From: Desmodus rotundus
Lineage: Eukaryota > Chordata > Mammalia > Chiroptera > Phyllostomidae
DNA: 64,000 nt
Direction: 5' to 3'
NCBI RefSeq assembly: GCF_022682495.2
Contig: NC_071392.1
Span: forward strand, 52,973,459 to 53,037,458
Shown here: in pieces, positions 14,816 through 25,486 of the stretch
How positions within the stretch are numbered: position 1 is the stretch's first letter
Layout: each line of letters opens with the position of its first letter
Program-made: the position numbers and the translations under genes
Notes under the pieces: model-generated
What the model was told of the DNA's origin: nothing
The model's input: only the letters and a program-made list of their open reading frames with translations
Database searches by the model: none

Positions 14816-15271
14816 CAGTGAGATCCAGTGCTCCTCGAGTTTCACAATGCCTCCTCCCAAGGACGACAAGAAGAAAGATATTGGGGAGTCTGCCAAGAAA
14901 TACAAAGACCCAGTGAACAAATCTGGAGGCAAGGCCAAAAAGAAGAAGTGGTCCAAAGGCAAAGTTTGGGACAAACTCAATAACCTAGTCTTGTTTGACA
15001 AAGTAACATATGATAAATTCTGTAAGGAGGTTCCCAACTACAAGCTTATAACCCCAGCTGTTGTCTCTAAGCGATTGAAGATCCCCAGTTCCTTGGCCAG
15101 GGCAGCCCTTCAAGAGCTCCTTAGTAAAGGACTTACTAAACAAGTTTCAAAGCACAGAACTCAAGTAATTTACACCAGAAACACCAAAGGTGGGGATGCC
15201 CCAGCTGTTGGTGAAGATGCATGAACAACAGGTCCCACCAGCTGTACATTTTGGAAAATAAAACTTTATTA
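14816..15271 (+). pseudogene. RPS25 processed retrocopy with intact reading frame
   Basis: This is an intronless copy of ribosomal protein eS25 (RPS25), a small-subunit component in the cytosol. The frame from ATG at 14847 to TGA at 15222-15224 encodes 125 residues, the parental length. It includes the Lys-rich N-terminus, [35 protein letters not shown] and the end [14 protein letters not shown]. Matching 5' UTR ('cgagtttcacaatg') and 3' UTR ('ccagctgtacattttgg') with AATAAA at about 15257 are kept. Flanking near-direct repeats at about 14802-14815 and 15272-15284 mark retroposition into a MIR. Changes at normally conserved positions, such as Arg to Trp in KVWDKL and Pro-Ser-Ser after LKI, argue for a nonfunctional copy despite the open frame. 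No promoter was recognised. Confidence 0.9.
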
Positions 15272-15323
15272 AACCTCTCACGAGGTAGATACTATTTATA
15301 ACTACATTTTACAGAAGAGGATA

Positions 15324-15625
15324 CAGTAGTCTTTATTCATGGTTTCACTTTCTGAAGTTTCAGTTACCCACAGAAATAAACAATTCATAAGCTTTAAGTT
15401 GCTCACATGGGTAGGGTAGTGTGATGAAATCTCATGCCAATCTGCTTCATACCTCCCAAGATGGGAATCATCTCATTTTCCAGTGTATCCATGCTGTATA
15501 CACTACCTGTCTGTAAGTTGCGTAGTATCTGTCTAGGTTATCATATAGGGTGTGGTACTATCTGTAGTTTCAGGAATCTTCTGGGAGGCCTCAGATCATA
15601 TTCCTCTCGAATAAGGAGAGACTGC
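15324..15625. mobile_element. Tigger/MER2-like MITE (302 bp) flanked by TA
   Basis: The left end 'cagtagtctttattcatgg' is an inverted relative of the right end 'cgaataaggagagactgc', and TA dinucleotides flank both (15322-15323, 15626-15627). The interior phrases 'aaataaacaattcataag', 'gtgatgaaatctcatgcc' and 'gtatccatgctgtatacac' match the Tigger/MER2 group as I remember it. No coding capacity. It sits inside the split MIR. Confidence 0.75.
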
Positions 15626-15680
15626 TACACTGGGAAAGAGACATTAAACAAATTACCTCCAGTCACGGGGTTGGGATTTG

Positions 15681-17926
15681 AACATAGCCATAACAAAATA
15701 CCAGAGGCTGGGTGGCTTAAACAGAAATTTGTTTCTCACAGTTTTGGAAGATAACAGTCCCAGATCAAGGACCAGCAGGGTTCAGTTTCCTCTTTTTTAA
15801 AAGAATATTTTATTGATTAAGCTATTACAGTTGTCCCATTTTCCCCCTCCCCTTTACCCCCTTCTGCCCTGCACTGCCCCTCCCTCCAGCATTCCCCCCT
15901 CTTATTTCATGTCCATGGGTCATACATATAAGTTCTTTTGCTTCTCCATTTCCTATACTGTTCTTAACCTCCCCCTGTCTATTTCATACCTAATATTTAT
16001 GCTTCTTATTCCCTGTATCTTTTTCCCCCATTCTCCCCCCAACCCTTCCCCACTGATAAACCTCCATGTGATCTCCATTTCTGTGATTCTATTCCTGTTC
16101 TAGTTTTTGTTTTTGTTTTTGTTTCATAGGTTCAGTTGTTGATAGTTCTGAGTTTGTTGTCATTTTACTGTTCATAGTTTTGATCATCTGCTTTTTCTTA
16201 GATAAGTCCCTTTAACATTTCATATAATAAGGGCTTGGTGATGAACTCCTTTAACTTTACCGTGTCTGGGAAGCACTTTATCTGCCCTTCCATTCTAAAT
16301 GATTGCTTTGCTGGAAAAAGTATATAGGTCCTTGCCTTTCATGATTCTGAATACTGTTTTCCAGCTCCTTCTTACCTGTAAGGTTTCTTTTGAGAAATCA
16401 GCCACTAGTATTACGGGAACTCATTTGTAGATAACTCTCCTTTACTCTTGCTGCTTTTAAGATTCTCTCCTCTTTAATCTTGGGTGATTTAATTAAGATG
16501 TGTCTTGTGTTTCTCGTTGAGCAACTTCTTTGAGACTCTGAGCTTCCTGGACTTGCATGTCTATTTCCTTCACCAAATTAGGGAATTTTTCTTTCATTAT
16601 TTTTTCAAATAAGTTTTCAATTGCTCTTCCTCTTCTCCTTCTGGCATCCCTATAATTTGGATGTTGGAATGTTTAAAGTTGTCCCAGAGGTTCCTAAGCC
16701 TCTCCTCATTTTTTTAAATCCTTGTTTCTTCATTCTGTTCTGGTTGAATGTTTATTTCTTCCTTCTGTTCCAAATCATTTACTTGAGCCCCAATTTACTT
16801 CCCTTCACAGTTGGTTCCCTGTATATTTGGCTTTATTTCACTTTGTTTAGCCTTTACTTCTTCCTTTATTTTGCATCTGTACACAATCATTTTGGTGGGC
16901 ATCCTGATTACCTGTGTTTTGAACTCTGCATTTGATAGGTTAGCTATTTCCTTGTTGCTTCCTTCTTTTTCTGGAGTTTTGATGTGTTCTTTCATTTGGG
17001 CCATATTTCTATGTCCCAGCGCACCTGTTACATTGTAAGGGGCGGAGCCTTAGGTATTCACCAGGGCAGGGAAACCCATTTTGCTGCACTGTGGCACTGT
17101 ATGTGGGGGAGGGGTCAGAGAGGGAACTTCCCCCACTACCCACAAGCAGATTGGGCCCTTCTTGTGCTGATTCCCAGGTGGGTGGGTTTGTATATGTTCT
17201 AGGACCCACAGGTCTTTCCAACGGACACTCCTGTGAGGCTGGGAGTTTTTCCGGCCACCACAACTCCCCCAGGTTTTTACAGCCATAAGTTTTGGGGCTT
17301 CATTTCCCTGGGCTGGACCCTGGGTTTCATGGTCTACCTTGCTCCCCAGTTGTTACTCCCGGTTTATCTGCATGTGAATATGGGACCACCTGCTCTGCCA
17401 GCAACTACTTCACAAACCCGGTTCATCAGTCGCTGCCTTGCCATGTGTCCTCTCTGCCCCAGCTGGCTGTCTCCACCCCTCCTACCAGTCTGGATGAATG
17501 TTTCTTCTTTAATTCCATGGTTATTGGACTTCCATACATTTTGATTTTCTGGCAGATCTAGTTGTTTTTTGTTTTTAAATTGGTTTTTGTGCTTCTTTTG
17601 GTTGTGCAAAGAAGCAAAGCCTATCTACCTATGCCTCCATCTTGGCTGGAAGTCAGGGTCCAGTTTCTGATAAGAGCTTTTTCCCAGCTTGTAGATATCT
17701 GCCTTCTCTCTGCATCCTCACATGGTCTTTCCTCTGAGTTTATGAAAATGGAGAGTGAGCTCTCTGGTGTCTCTCCTTATAAGGGCACTAATGCTATTGG
17801 ATCATAGCCCCACTCTAATGACCTTATTTAACCATAATTACTTCCTTAGTCCATAAAGAGCTACATTAGGGATTAAGGCTTCAATATATAAATTTGTTGG
17901 GAGACACAAACATTCAATTCTTAAGA
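15681..17926 (+). mobile_element. MLT1 LTR (MaLR), split by a half-L1 insertion
   Basis: The left part, 15681-15790, reads 'ccataacaaaataccagagg', 'ctgggtggcttaaac', 'tttctcacagttttggaag'. The right part, 17654-17926, reads 'cttgtagatatctgccttct', 'cctcacatggtctttcctct', 'tataagggcactaatgc', 'gggagacacaaacattcaa'. This is the standard MLT1 order. It is a solo LTR with no internal region. Confidence 0.8.
15791..17653 (-). mobile_element. Half-L1-like element, copy A (full length, ORF1-only)
   Basis: An L1-derived element in antisense lying inside an MLT1 LTR. Near-identical 15-bp direct repeats flank it (15776-15790 and 17654-17668, one mismatch region). Reading on the minus strand: the 5' end is 'ccaagatggaggcatagg', with a YY1-type core; a GC-rich 5' UTR follows; ORF1 begins with MAQMKEHIKTPEKEGSNKEI at 17004; the decayed ORF1 core runs to about 16250; a short 3' UTR ends 'gggacaactgtaatagct' and a weak A-tail. 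No ORF2 sequence is present between ORF1 and the 3' UTR. ORF1 contains several stops and frameshifts, more than in the copies at 27612 and 61736, so this looks like the oldest of the three. Confidence 0.85.
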
Positions 17927-17965
17927 GTTAGTCTGGCTTCAAGGTCCATACCCAACCACTTATTT

Positions 17966-18804
17966 TAAGGCCCACATGAAAATTTTCTTTAAGAAACTGA
18001 TGTGAAGAGAAATTAGCATACTGAGCATACTCTCCTCCAAATTGGCATGTATGTATGACAATTCAAGGTAGCACTGGGATATAGGCTTCTGTGTTCTAGA
18101 ATGTAGAAGTTTTTGAAAATCCTTGGTAGAAAGCAAATGAAGTTGGAGGGACTAGTACGGTAAACAGCTAAAACAGAGGAAGAAACTACCACATAGTGAA
18201 ATACTCCAAAGAAATTTCAAGCTCAGGGACACTAAATACACCATCTTATGCTGGTATAATTGGTGAAGCAAAAACGTACTTACAGAGAATCACTTACACT
18301 TGGGGGCCGGGGAGAAATGGCCAGAGAGGAATTCTATAATGGGGAAAAAGTTTGGTTGGTACTTGATCTTTAATGATTATGAAAGCTATGAAAATAAATG
18401 TATTAAATTTTAAGTCATCAAAATTCTGGTTATAATTGCAACTGTCTAAAAGGATACCAATTGAATCACCGTTTTTCAATTCTTGTTATATTTCTGATGA
18501 AAAGTTTGATACATAATATGACATCACTCCATATTTTATTTTTGTAAACTATTCATTCCTCTGACCATCTATTTAATGATATCTGGCTTTAAGCAATTTG
18601 AAACAGCCTTGGGTAGAAAGAAATAATTAATAATCCTATAATTTTGAGAAAGGCATAATAAGGCTTACCTTTTTCCCCTCAATCTTATCTCCTGCTATGT
18701 CTCTCACTTCCTGGGGCAGAGAATTGGATTGCAGGCCACAGCTAAAAAGGATGTCTGCTTTCAGAGAGGCCACCTTCAGCTGGATGCCTCTCTTTCTTTC
18801 TTTT
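17966..18804. other. No recognised feature
   Basis: AT-rich sequence of about 840 bp. Short ORFs on both strands match nothing I recognise. No SINE or L1 landmark was found. Confidence 0.5.
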
Positions 18805-19006
18805 TTAAAATCCTCACCTGAGGACATTTCTTCACTGCTTTTAGAGACAGAGGAATGGAGAGAACCATTGATGGGAGAGAGAAGCATCGATTGGTTGCCT
18901 CCCCTGTGTGTCCAGGCTGGTGATCATAAATGCCCTTACCGGGAATCTAACCTACAACCCTTCAGTTATGGGACAATGCTCCAACCAAGGCACACCAGCC
19001 AGAGCT
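18805..19006 (-). repeat. Ves-type SINE, older subtype
   Basis: Antisense copy whose tail side reads 'tcctcacctgaggacatttc', the same variant as the copy at 34206. Ends 'aggcacaccagccagagct'. Confidence 0.85.
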
Positions 19007-19123
19007 GCATCATTTTCTTGTAGGTTGCAAGAAATACCCAGTATATTCCAACATCTTGAACTTTTTTCTACCATTTTCCTTAACACTACACTTTTGTCGG
19101 TAAAATAATTAGTTTCCCAATGT

Positions 19124-19766
19124 ACAAGATCTGTCCAGAAGGTATCCAGCCATGTAATATGAAAAATAGAGACATTTTTTGAAGAACGTACAAGATACAA
19201 GAAACATTGTACATAGGGCAATGATGCCTCAGTTCCCTTCAAAGTAGGCTCCTTGGACCTCAACAGTTTTTCCAGTTGCCATCAGCTGCCCCTTTCAAAG
19301 GTGATTTTAGTTTGGGGAAAACCAGAAGTCACAGGGCGCCAAATCTGGGCAGTAGAGGGGCTGAGTCACCTGGGTGATTTGATGTTTTGCTAAAAAACTC
19401 TGCACAAGATGTGATACATGAACGGGTGCATTGCCATGACAAAGCTACCAATCATCAGTTGCTCATAGCTGCAGCCTTCTGAATCATCTGAATAGTTTCT
19501 GTGAAGGAATGTTCAAGCTTAACACAAAATTTAATTCAGATTCATTGTTCTACTCACTCAGACATTTTGAATGTAATGGCCACACAGTACACATGCTCAC
19601 TCAATGGCATCTACCATCCCCATTGACCGATACAGTGAAGTCATCATTGTTCATGCATCTGCACTCCAGTCCACTCTCCTTGGCTACTAGTTTGCATCAA
19701 TGTTGTGCAAACCATTCTCATTATATCAACAATGGCTGGACTTTTTCCGGACAGACCTCACATATG
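19124..19766 (-). mobile_element. Internally deleted mariner transposon
   Basis: The ends are inverted relatives: 'agatctgtccagaaggtatc' at the left, and a right end whose complement is 'aggtctgtccggaaaaag...ccagccat', next to TA. On the minus strand an N-terminal transposase piece (IKFCVKLEHSFTETIQMIQK) is followed directly by the C-terminal catalytic block containing PLYCPDLAPCDFWFSPKLKS, which carries the last Asp of the mariner DDD triad. At about 640 bp it is half the usual 1.3 kb, so the middle is missing. Stops interrupt the remainder. It is dead. Confidence 0.8.
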
Positions 19767-19789
19767 GTAACAATTTAACCAAATACAAG

Positions 19790-20245
19790 AGTAACCTGAA
19801 CCTAAAACATAGAGAATCACCTTGGCCAATTCTCCATGTCTTTCACCTTGCCAATTCCACTTAGGATTTGCTATTTGAAGCATCTCACTTCCTTTAATCA
19901 CACTCTGTATAAGGTCAGCATGTTTTTGCTACACATAACAGAAAATCCAGTTCAAAGTTGCATAAGCAATAGAGAAATTTATTTTCTCACATAAATCCAG
20001 AAAAGGTTGGGCTTTAGATACAGTACATGAAGATTCTAGGTTTACTTCTTTGTAGTTCTCTTGCTTCTTTCTATATGTGTTGGCTTTATCTTGAGCACAG
20101 TAGCAAGATTGTTGTGGTTGTTCCACGTATCACAGTTAAACACAATTCTCTACAGCAAGAAGGATCAACTCTTAAGAAGTACACCTCATTAGCCCGAACT
20201 GAGCTACATATACCCTACCAAGTCAATCACTGAAAAGAGGAATGA
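19790..20245. other. Unclassified old interspersed repeat, probable
   Basis: The part at 19930-20240 ('agaaatttattttctcacat', 'gttgtggttgttccacg', 'agctacatataccctaccaa') resembles a medium-reiteration element in style, and a similar block lies near 29970-30340. The family was not assigned. Confidence 0.3.
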
Positions 20246-20249
20246 AATT

Positions 20250-20900
20250 ACCAGAATGACCTAGACCAGAGTTGCAGGAATGTTGAAGAATCATCTATAA
20301 TTATTATAAAACATTCATTAAAAAATAAAAAAGGTTGACAAAAATAAGAATCAGAATTATTGGATTCAGAAACATGATTACAAACAAACATAAAAGTCGG
20401 TGAGCTGTAACACAGAATATCCACATCTGAAGATAAAATTAGTGAGCCTGAATATCAAGAGTTGCTGGTGATGATCCTCCCTAAAATTCACCACTGCAAA
20501 TTTAAATAAAGAAAAGTATAAAAGGAAAATTAAGAAGTGGAAGGTAGATACAAATATTCCACTGTTCATCTGATAGAAGTTCCAAAAGAAGATAATGGAC
20601 AGGATGAAATAAACAAAGAAATATTAGAAGAAAATTTCCCAGGGTTGAAAGAGATGTGTCTCTTTTAATTGAAGAGGTCCATGGAATGCAAAGTAAGATA
20701 TATGTTAAAAGAATTACATTTGAAATACATCAAAGTAATATCTCAGCATTTTAATTCAGATTTATTTTTATTGAGGGACTAACAAAAACATTGTCTACAA
20801 AAGAGAAAACCAAACTGGTATCAGACCCCCTAACCATTAACACTGGGTGCTAAAAGTTTCTGCAAAATCTCAGGGAAATAATTTTGACCTTAAAATACCA
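20250..20900 (+). repeat. Old L1 or HAL1 ORF1 relic
   Basis: The sense phrase 'agaagttccaaaagaagata' followed by 'agaagaaaatttcccagggt' matches the conserved central part of L1M/HAL1 ORF1 (the ...VPKEDN...EENFPG... region). It is broken by many stops and clearly older than the half-L1 copies elsewhere in the window. Confidence 0.5.
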
Positions 20901-21335
20901 TACTCAGTGTGTTAAGGTATAGTTGTGTTTCCTTGGTCTTCTTGCCTTAACTGAAACATGGCTCTTTCCTGAGAACACCAATTGCTCTGCAGACCTCTCA
21001 AATGATAGCTATTTTCTCTCCCTTGTGTCTGTGGGCCTGGAGTCTAGTTAAGTGTCCTTGATTTTCCTTTTCACTTTTAGACCAGACCACTCTTGTTGCC
21101 TCCTTAAAACTACATAGCTTTAACTCTCACGTCATTAGGCTACATTACTCAGTTCTCCCTGTTGTAATTATTTACTGATCTCTGAGTTATTGTTCCCCAT
21201 TCTCTCTTCCCACCATATTCTGCCTCCTACCCTTTTTAGAAGATTTTAATTCCTGGCTTTCACTCTTTCCTATTGCTATCTTAATTTCAACATCCATGTG
21301 GATGATCCTTTAAATCTTGGCTTCCTAGTTTCTTT

Positions 21336-21518
21336 TCTCTTAATTTATTGATTTTAGAGAGAGAGGAAGAGAGAGAGAGAAAGAGAAACATCGATTTGTT
21401 GTTCCACTAATTTATGCATCCATTGGTTGATTCTTGCCTGTGCCCTGACAGGAGATTGAACCTGCAACCTTGGTGTATAGGACAATACTTGAACCAACTG
21501 AGCTACCCAGCCAGGGCT
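21336..21518 (-). repeat. Ves-type SINE
   Basis: Antisense copy with 'gagaaacatcgatttgttgt', 'ggagattgaacctgcaacct' and the end 'tgagctacccagccagggct'. Confidence 0.9.
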
Positions 21519-22254
21519 GGCTTCTGTGTATCTTGACCACTTCCTTAATCATCTTATCTTCCACCTCATCTCAGTTACTCATATCCTTATAAAACCCTGG
21601 ACTTCATCAACACCAATCACATAATCCCCCCTAAAGCACAATTTAAAGCATGCTGCTTATACTATTCCTTGAAAACTCCCTCCTAAGTTTGCAGCTTACT
21701 CTGTCTAGTACTCAGACTCCAAATACCTTTTTCATTATAATCAGTCCCTCACTCCTTTATATACATGTCCCACTGCCTTGTCCCCTTCTTGCTTTCTGTA
21801 CTCACTTGAAGAAAACCAAAACGCTATTTCAACCCAAACTCCCCAAATACTGTTTAAATCCACAGTGTGTCTGCATCCATGACATTGAGCTTTGCTGGAA
21901 AAACACCCAACCATGCCAACTAAGTCTCATTTTACTTCATGATCACTAATCTCATGTGGGCCCTTAAGGCTGTCCAAAAATTAAACATCCATATTTCATC
22001 AATTCTAAAACATACACATTTTCACACTTAACATCTCTGGAATTAGGAGGTCTTACATATGCTATTATGGCATGCCATACTTTAATTGGTCAGGATTTTT
22101 CATTTTTTAGTGGTAACTAAAATAATGATGTGTCTTACAATCTTAGATTTCATGAAGTATAGCATAATTGCTCAGTCCTTTCCATTCTCACTCTTCCATA
22201 TGATCATTGAATACTTTTTTCCTCTCTACTCAAACCTCCAGTACTTCCTCCTTA

Positions 22255-22500
22255 TATTAGTTGCTAGAGCTATCAAGGCTGCCTTCTTTCTATGTTCTCT
22301 CATGGTTTTTCCTCTGTTGTGCTCTCATGTCTCCAAATTTCTTCTTTTTATAAGGACATCAGTCATGTTGAAATAGCACCCACGTAAAGGCCTCATTTTA
22401 TCTTAATTACCTCTTTAAAAACCTTATTTCTTAGTCACATTTTGAGGTGTCGGGTTAGAACTTAAACATATGAATTTTGAGACAACACAACTCAGCCCAC
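22255..22500 (+). repeat. MLT1 LTR fragment
   Basis: Order of phrases: 'ttagttgctagagctatcaa', 'gttctctcatggtttttcct', 'tataaggacatcagtcatgt', 'cttaattacctctttaaaa', 'acaactcagcccacaa'. The middle is shortened. Confidence 0.7.
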
Positions 22501-22859
22501 AATATTCCCTTACCCTAAATTTCAGTTGATGACTTTGTTCTCCATTTCATAGATAAAGAAAAAAGTAAGAGAAATCCCAAAGTTCCTACCCCATCACCTC
22601 CACCTTTCACTAACTGTCTCTATTTCATTAACATCTTTCCTGTTATTATGGATAAACTATCTGTACTCCTAGAAAATCCCTTTTTGCCAACAGTTTCCCT
22701 CCAAGCTCACGACTCTCTTCTGAATTGTCATTGTTTCTCATGTGAGGGGTACCCCCCCAAAAAACCCAGAATTATCTTCTGGAGGGCAGGCCCCTTGTAA
22801 CACAGGCTTCCTCCACTAGGTTAGTGTTCTGAGTGTTCTAGGAACCCATGTATATTTTC

Positions 22860-23590
22860 AGCTAGTATTGTTGTGAGATGCTGTTTGGCTTCAGTGGATT
22901 TTTTTTTTAAGACTCTTTTAATGCATTTGCCTTCATGGTGGGTGATTTGCGAGTGCACCTGCCCACACTGGGCTGAGTGTTCAGCAGTTTTTGACCAAAA
23001 ACAGCATGATCCCCCATGCCCCACCTCCCTATTCACCTGATTTTGCCTTGAGTGACATTTTGCTGTTGTTGTTAGTTTTCTTGGATGAAAAAAATCCTCA
23101 AAGGAAAACATTTTGCCAGTGTGGAAGAAGCAGGTAAAATTATAACAATGTATCAAGTAAGACAATAAAATGGAACAGAGTTAACTCATTCAGTCCAAGC
23201 AAGGCAAAACACTTCATAAGAACAAGTAGGATGCTAACAAGAGGCAGTTGCTTGAAGAGAAAAGCCTCCTCATTGCTCATCTCAGATACAGTCATATAGT
23301 AATGAAAAATTGGCAGAAACACTAAAAGGCATCAAAATCGTCTTCAAAAACTGTTTTGAGCCGTGGAAAAAAACATCTCAATTGGTATATTGCATCAAAT
23401 GGAGAGTATTTTGAAGGTGACAAATTTAGACATGTAAGAATAGATACACTATCTTTTATAAATAAATTCTGTTTTGGGGTTGTCTTCCCTCATATATACT
23501 CCAATGGCACCAGAGCTATTTTTTCTCTACTCTTAGCATCTAAAATTGTTTCTGACACATTGTACAAATTCAGTATTTAGTGGACAAATA
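22860..23590 (+). mobile_element. Mariner transposase relic with an internal extra segment
   Basis: In sense, the catalytic block APAHTGLSVQQFLTKNSMIP ... PPPYSPDFALSDI occurs at about 22951-23060. The transposase C-terminus IASNGEYFEGDKFRHVRIDT occurs at about 23390-23450. Between them a segment of about 185 bp (about 23128-23312) interrupts the expected sequence between GRS and the region encoding ETLKGIK. Stops and frameshifts show it is dead. It is a different mariner subfamily from the copy at 19124. Confidence 0.75.
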
Positions 23591-23631
23591 TTCATTTTAC
23601 ATATACCTATATAGTAAATATATCCCTTTAT

Positions 23632-23870
23632 TATTTTTAAGGGAGTTTGAAAAGTGGTCCATTGTTAAATTTATTTTTCCTTTATTGCTTCTAGAGAGAG
23701 GGGAAAGGAGGGAAAAAGGGAGGGAGAGAAACATCGATTGACTGCTTCTTGCACATGCCTCAACCAGGGACTGACCCACAACCCAGGCATGTGCCCTGAC
23801 TGGGAATCAAACTCAAGACCTTTCAGTTTTCAGGATGTTGCCCAACTTACTGAATCATACCAACAAGGGC
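23632..23870 (-). repeat. Ves-type SINE with 17-bp perfect TSD
   Basis: Antisense copy. The direct repeat taaatatatccctttat lies at 23615-23631 and again at 23871-23887, so the insertion edges are exact. Confidence 0.92.
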
Positions 23871-23905
23871 TAAATATATCCCTTTATACATAGTATGGAT
23901 GGACA

Positions 23906-24108
23906 CACTAAAAGGAAAACCCTTCGCTGGAAGTAAAATTATAACAGTATTTCAAGTAAGACAATAAAAAGGAACAGAGTTAACTCATTCAGTTCAGGCA
24001 AGGCAAAACACTTCATAAGAACAAATAGACTGCTAACAAGAGGCAGTTACTTGAAGAGAAAAGCCTCCTCATTGCTCATCTCAAATACGGTCATATAATA
24101 ATGAAAAA
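23906..24108 (+). repeat. Second copy of the mariner-internal segment
   Basis: The 200-bp block repeats the segment at about 23107-23310 in the same orientation with few differences (for example 'ggaacagagttaactcattc' and 'gaagagaaaagcctcctcat' are shared). The match begins a few bases inside the mariner ('aaggaaaac'). Confidence 0.85.
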
Positions 24109-24251
24109 GGAGATTCAGACAGAACCATAGTTTATCAAAAATTTTACATTGCAGACAAGATAAAGAGTCTTTGCTATTTTTTCATTAGGATACATTGTCT
24201 ATATATGGTGACCACTATATGTTTCCATTTCTATCCTATCCTCATGGAAGT

Positions 24252-24352
24252 TTCTTCCTTCCTTCTTTCCTTCCCTCCACCCCTCCCTCCCTTCCTTCTC
24301 TTTCCTTCTTTCTAATTCTCCTCTTCTTCTACCTCCTCCTCATTCTTTCTGT
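24252..24352. repeat. Pyrimidine tract (CCTT/CTT-rich)
   Basis: About 100 bp almost entirely of C and T, mainly CTTC and CCCT units. Confidence 0.9.
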
Positions 24353-24900
24353 CACTGCACACTGAGTATGGTGGAATTGGTTAAGTGTGTAATGTAGCCA
24401 AAATTTGCCATAAAGTGTTGTGTTATATCTAGACCTGAAAAAGGAAATGAATACACGTCAACATGAATGAATTATGAGACTTTGAGTTGTCTCCATAAGG
24501 TGTGATTTGTCATATATGTTAGTTATATTTTATCAGATATGACTGTTTTAAAAAGTGTATGTGTGCTAAATGTAAGGTGCAATCCTGGAACAAAAAAAGA
24601 TCAATGGAAAGACTGATGAAATCTAAAGTCTGTAGTTTAGTTTAGTATTCTTAGTTTTGACAAATGTACTGTGATTATGTAAGATGTAAATAACAGGAAA
24701 AGTTGTGTGAAGGCTATGTGGGAATTCTCTGTACTATTTTTGTAACTTTCCTCTAATGTTCAAAATGTAAAGTAAAACAAAACAAAAACTTACAAAAAAC
24801 AATGTAGTGTGGAAAGAAGCCTATATATGAAAACTGGGCTGCCAGGAGATGAAATGTCTTTTCTTACTTCAAGTTTATTTCCCCTTTGTCAATACATTTT
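24353..24900. other. No recognised feature
   Basis: AT-rich sequence. The block around 24400-24770 ('aaaggaaatgaatacacgtc', 'aatgttcaaaatgtaaag') may be an old L1 or MER tail, but no family was assigned. Confidence 0.4.
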
Positions 24901-24901
24901 G

Positions 24902-25238
24902 CTTTTTTTTAATTAATTTTTTATTGTTGTTCAATTACAGTTGTCCCCATTTTTACCCTATTACTCTCCCTTGCCCTGCCTACCCCCACCTCCAACATTC
25001 AATTCTCCCCCCATTGTCTTTGTCCATGGGTCCTTATATATGTTCCTTGACTTGACCCTTCTCCTTTCCCCCATTATCCCACGCCCCCCTCCCCTCTGGT
25101 CACTGTCTGTTCTTTATTTCCATGTCTCTGGTTCTATTTTGCTTGCTTGTTTGTTTTGTTATGTTCCACTTACAGGTGAGATCATATGGTATTTGTCTTT
25201 CACTACCTGGCTTATTTCACTTAGCATAATACCCACTA
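24902..25238 (-). mobile_element. 5'-truncated L1, 3' UTR only
   Basis: In antisense: A-tail (t-run at 24902), the terminal motif that reads 'gggacaactgtaattgaac' on the minus strand, then a 3' UTR with 'gtttgttttgttatgttcc' and 'tggcttatttcacttagcat'. The truncation is close to the end of ORF2. Confidence 0.8.
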
Positions 25239-25429
25239 GTATAGTTCAGGGGATTGAGTGCCATCCTACAAACCAAAGGGTCACCGGTTCAATTCCCAGT
25301 CAGGGCACATGCCTGGGTTGTGAGCCAGGTTCCCAGTAGGGGGCGCATGAGAGGCAACCACACATTGATGTTTCTCTCCATCTCTTTCTCTTTCCTTCCT
25401 CCCTGTCTAAAAATAAATAAATAAAATAT
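25239..25429 (+). repeat. Ves-type SINE, 5'-shortened
   Basis: Sense copy with 'gattgagtgccatcctacaa', 'cggttcaattcccagtcagg', 'agaggcaaccacacattgat' and an AAATA-rich tail. Confidence 0.9.
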
Positions 25430-25486
25430 TTTTTCTTCTTTTGGGAGATACTTGGATCTGTTTTAATTAATCCCTTTTATTACTAA

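Larger units (their letters stand above)
14722..17965 (-). repeat. One MIR SINE split into four pieces
   Basis: MIR wording runs through four separated blocks in the correct order: about 14722-14815 ('cattaagcactgttctaagc' to 'tttaatcctcataac'), 15285-15323 ('gaggtagatactatttataa', 'ttttacagaagagg'), 15626-15680 ('attacctccagtcacggg', 'ttgggatttgaac') and about 17927-17965 ('agtctggcttcaaggtcc', 'ccaaccact'). The gaps are filled by an RPS25 retrocopy, a Tigger-like element and an MLT1 LTR that holds a half-L1. Confidence 0.75.
20930..22810 (+). repeat. L3/CR1-type LINE relic with nested insertions
   Basis: Sense fragments of an endonuclease-type ORF2 are readable: TETWLFPENTNCSADLSND near 20955 and FNIHVDDPLNLG near 21288, typical of the CR1/L3 endonuclease domain. 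Further matching debris lies at 21550-21950 and 22520-22740 ('ctgtactcctagaaaatccc', 'ctcaagctcacgactctctt'-like wording). It is interrupted by a Ves SINE at 21336-21518 and an MLT1 LTR near 22255-22500. Very old; no open frame. Confidence 0.6.
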
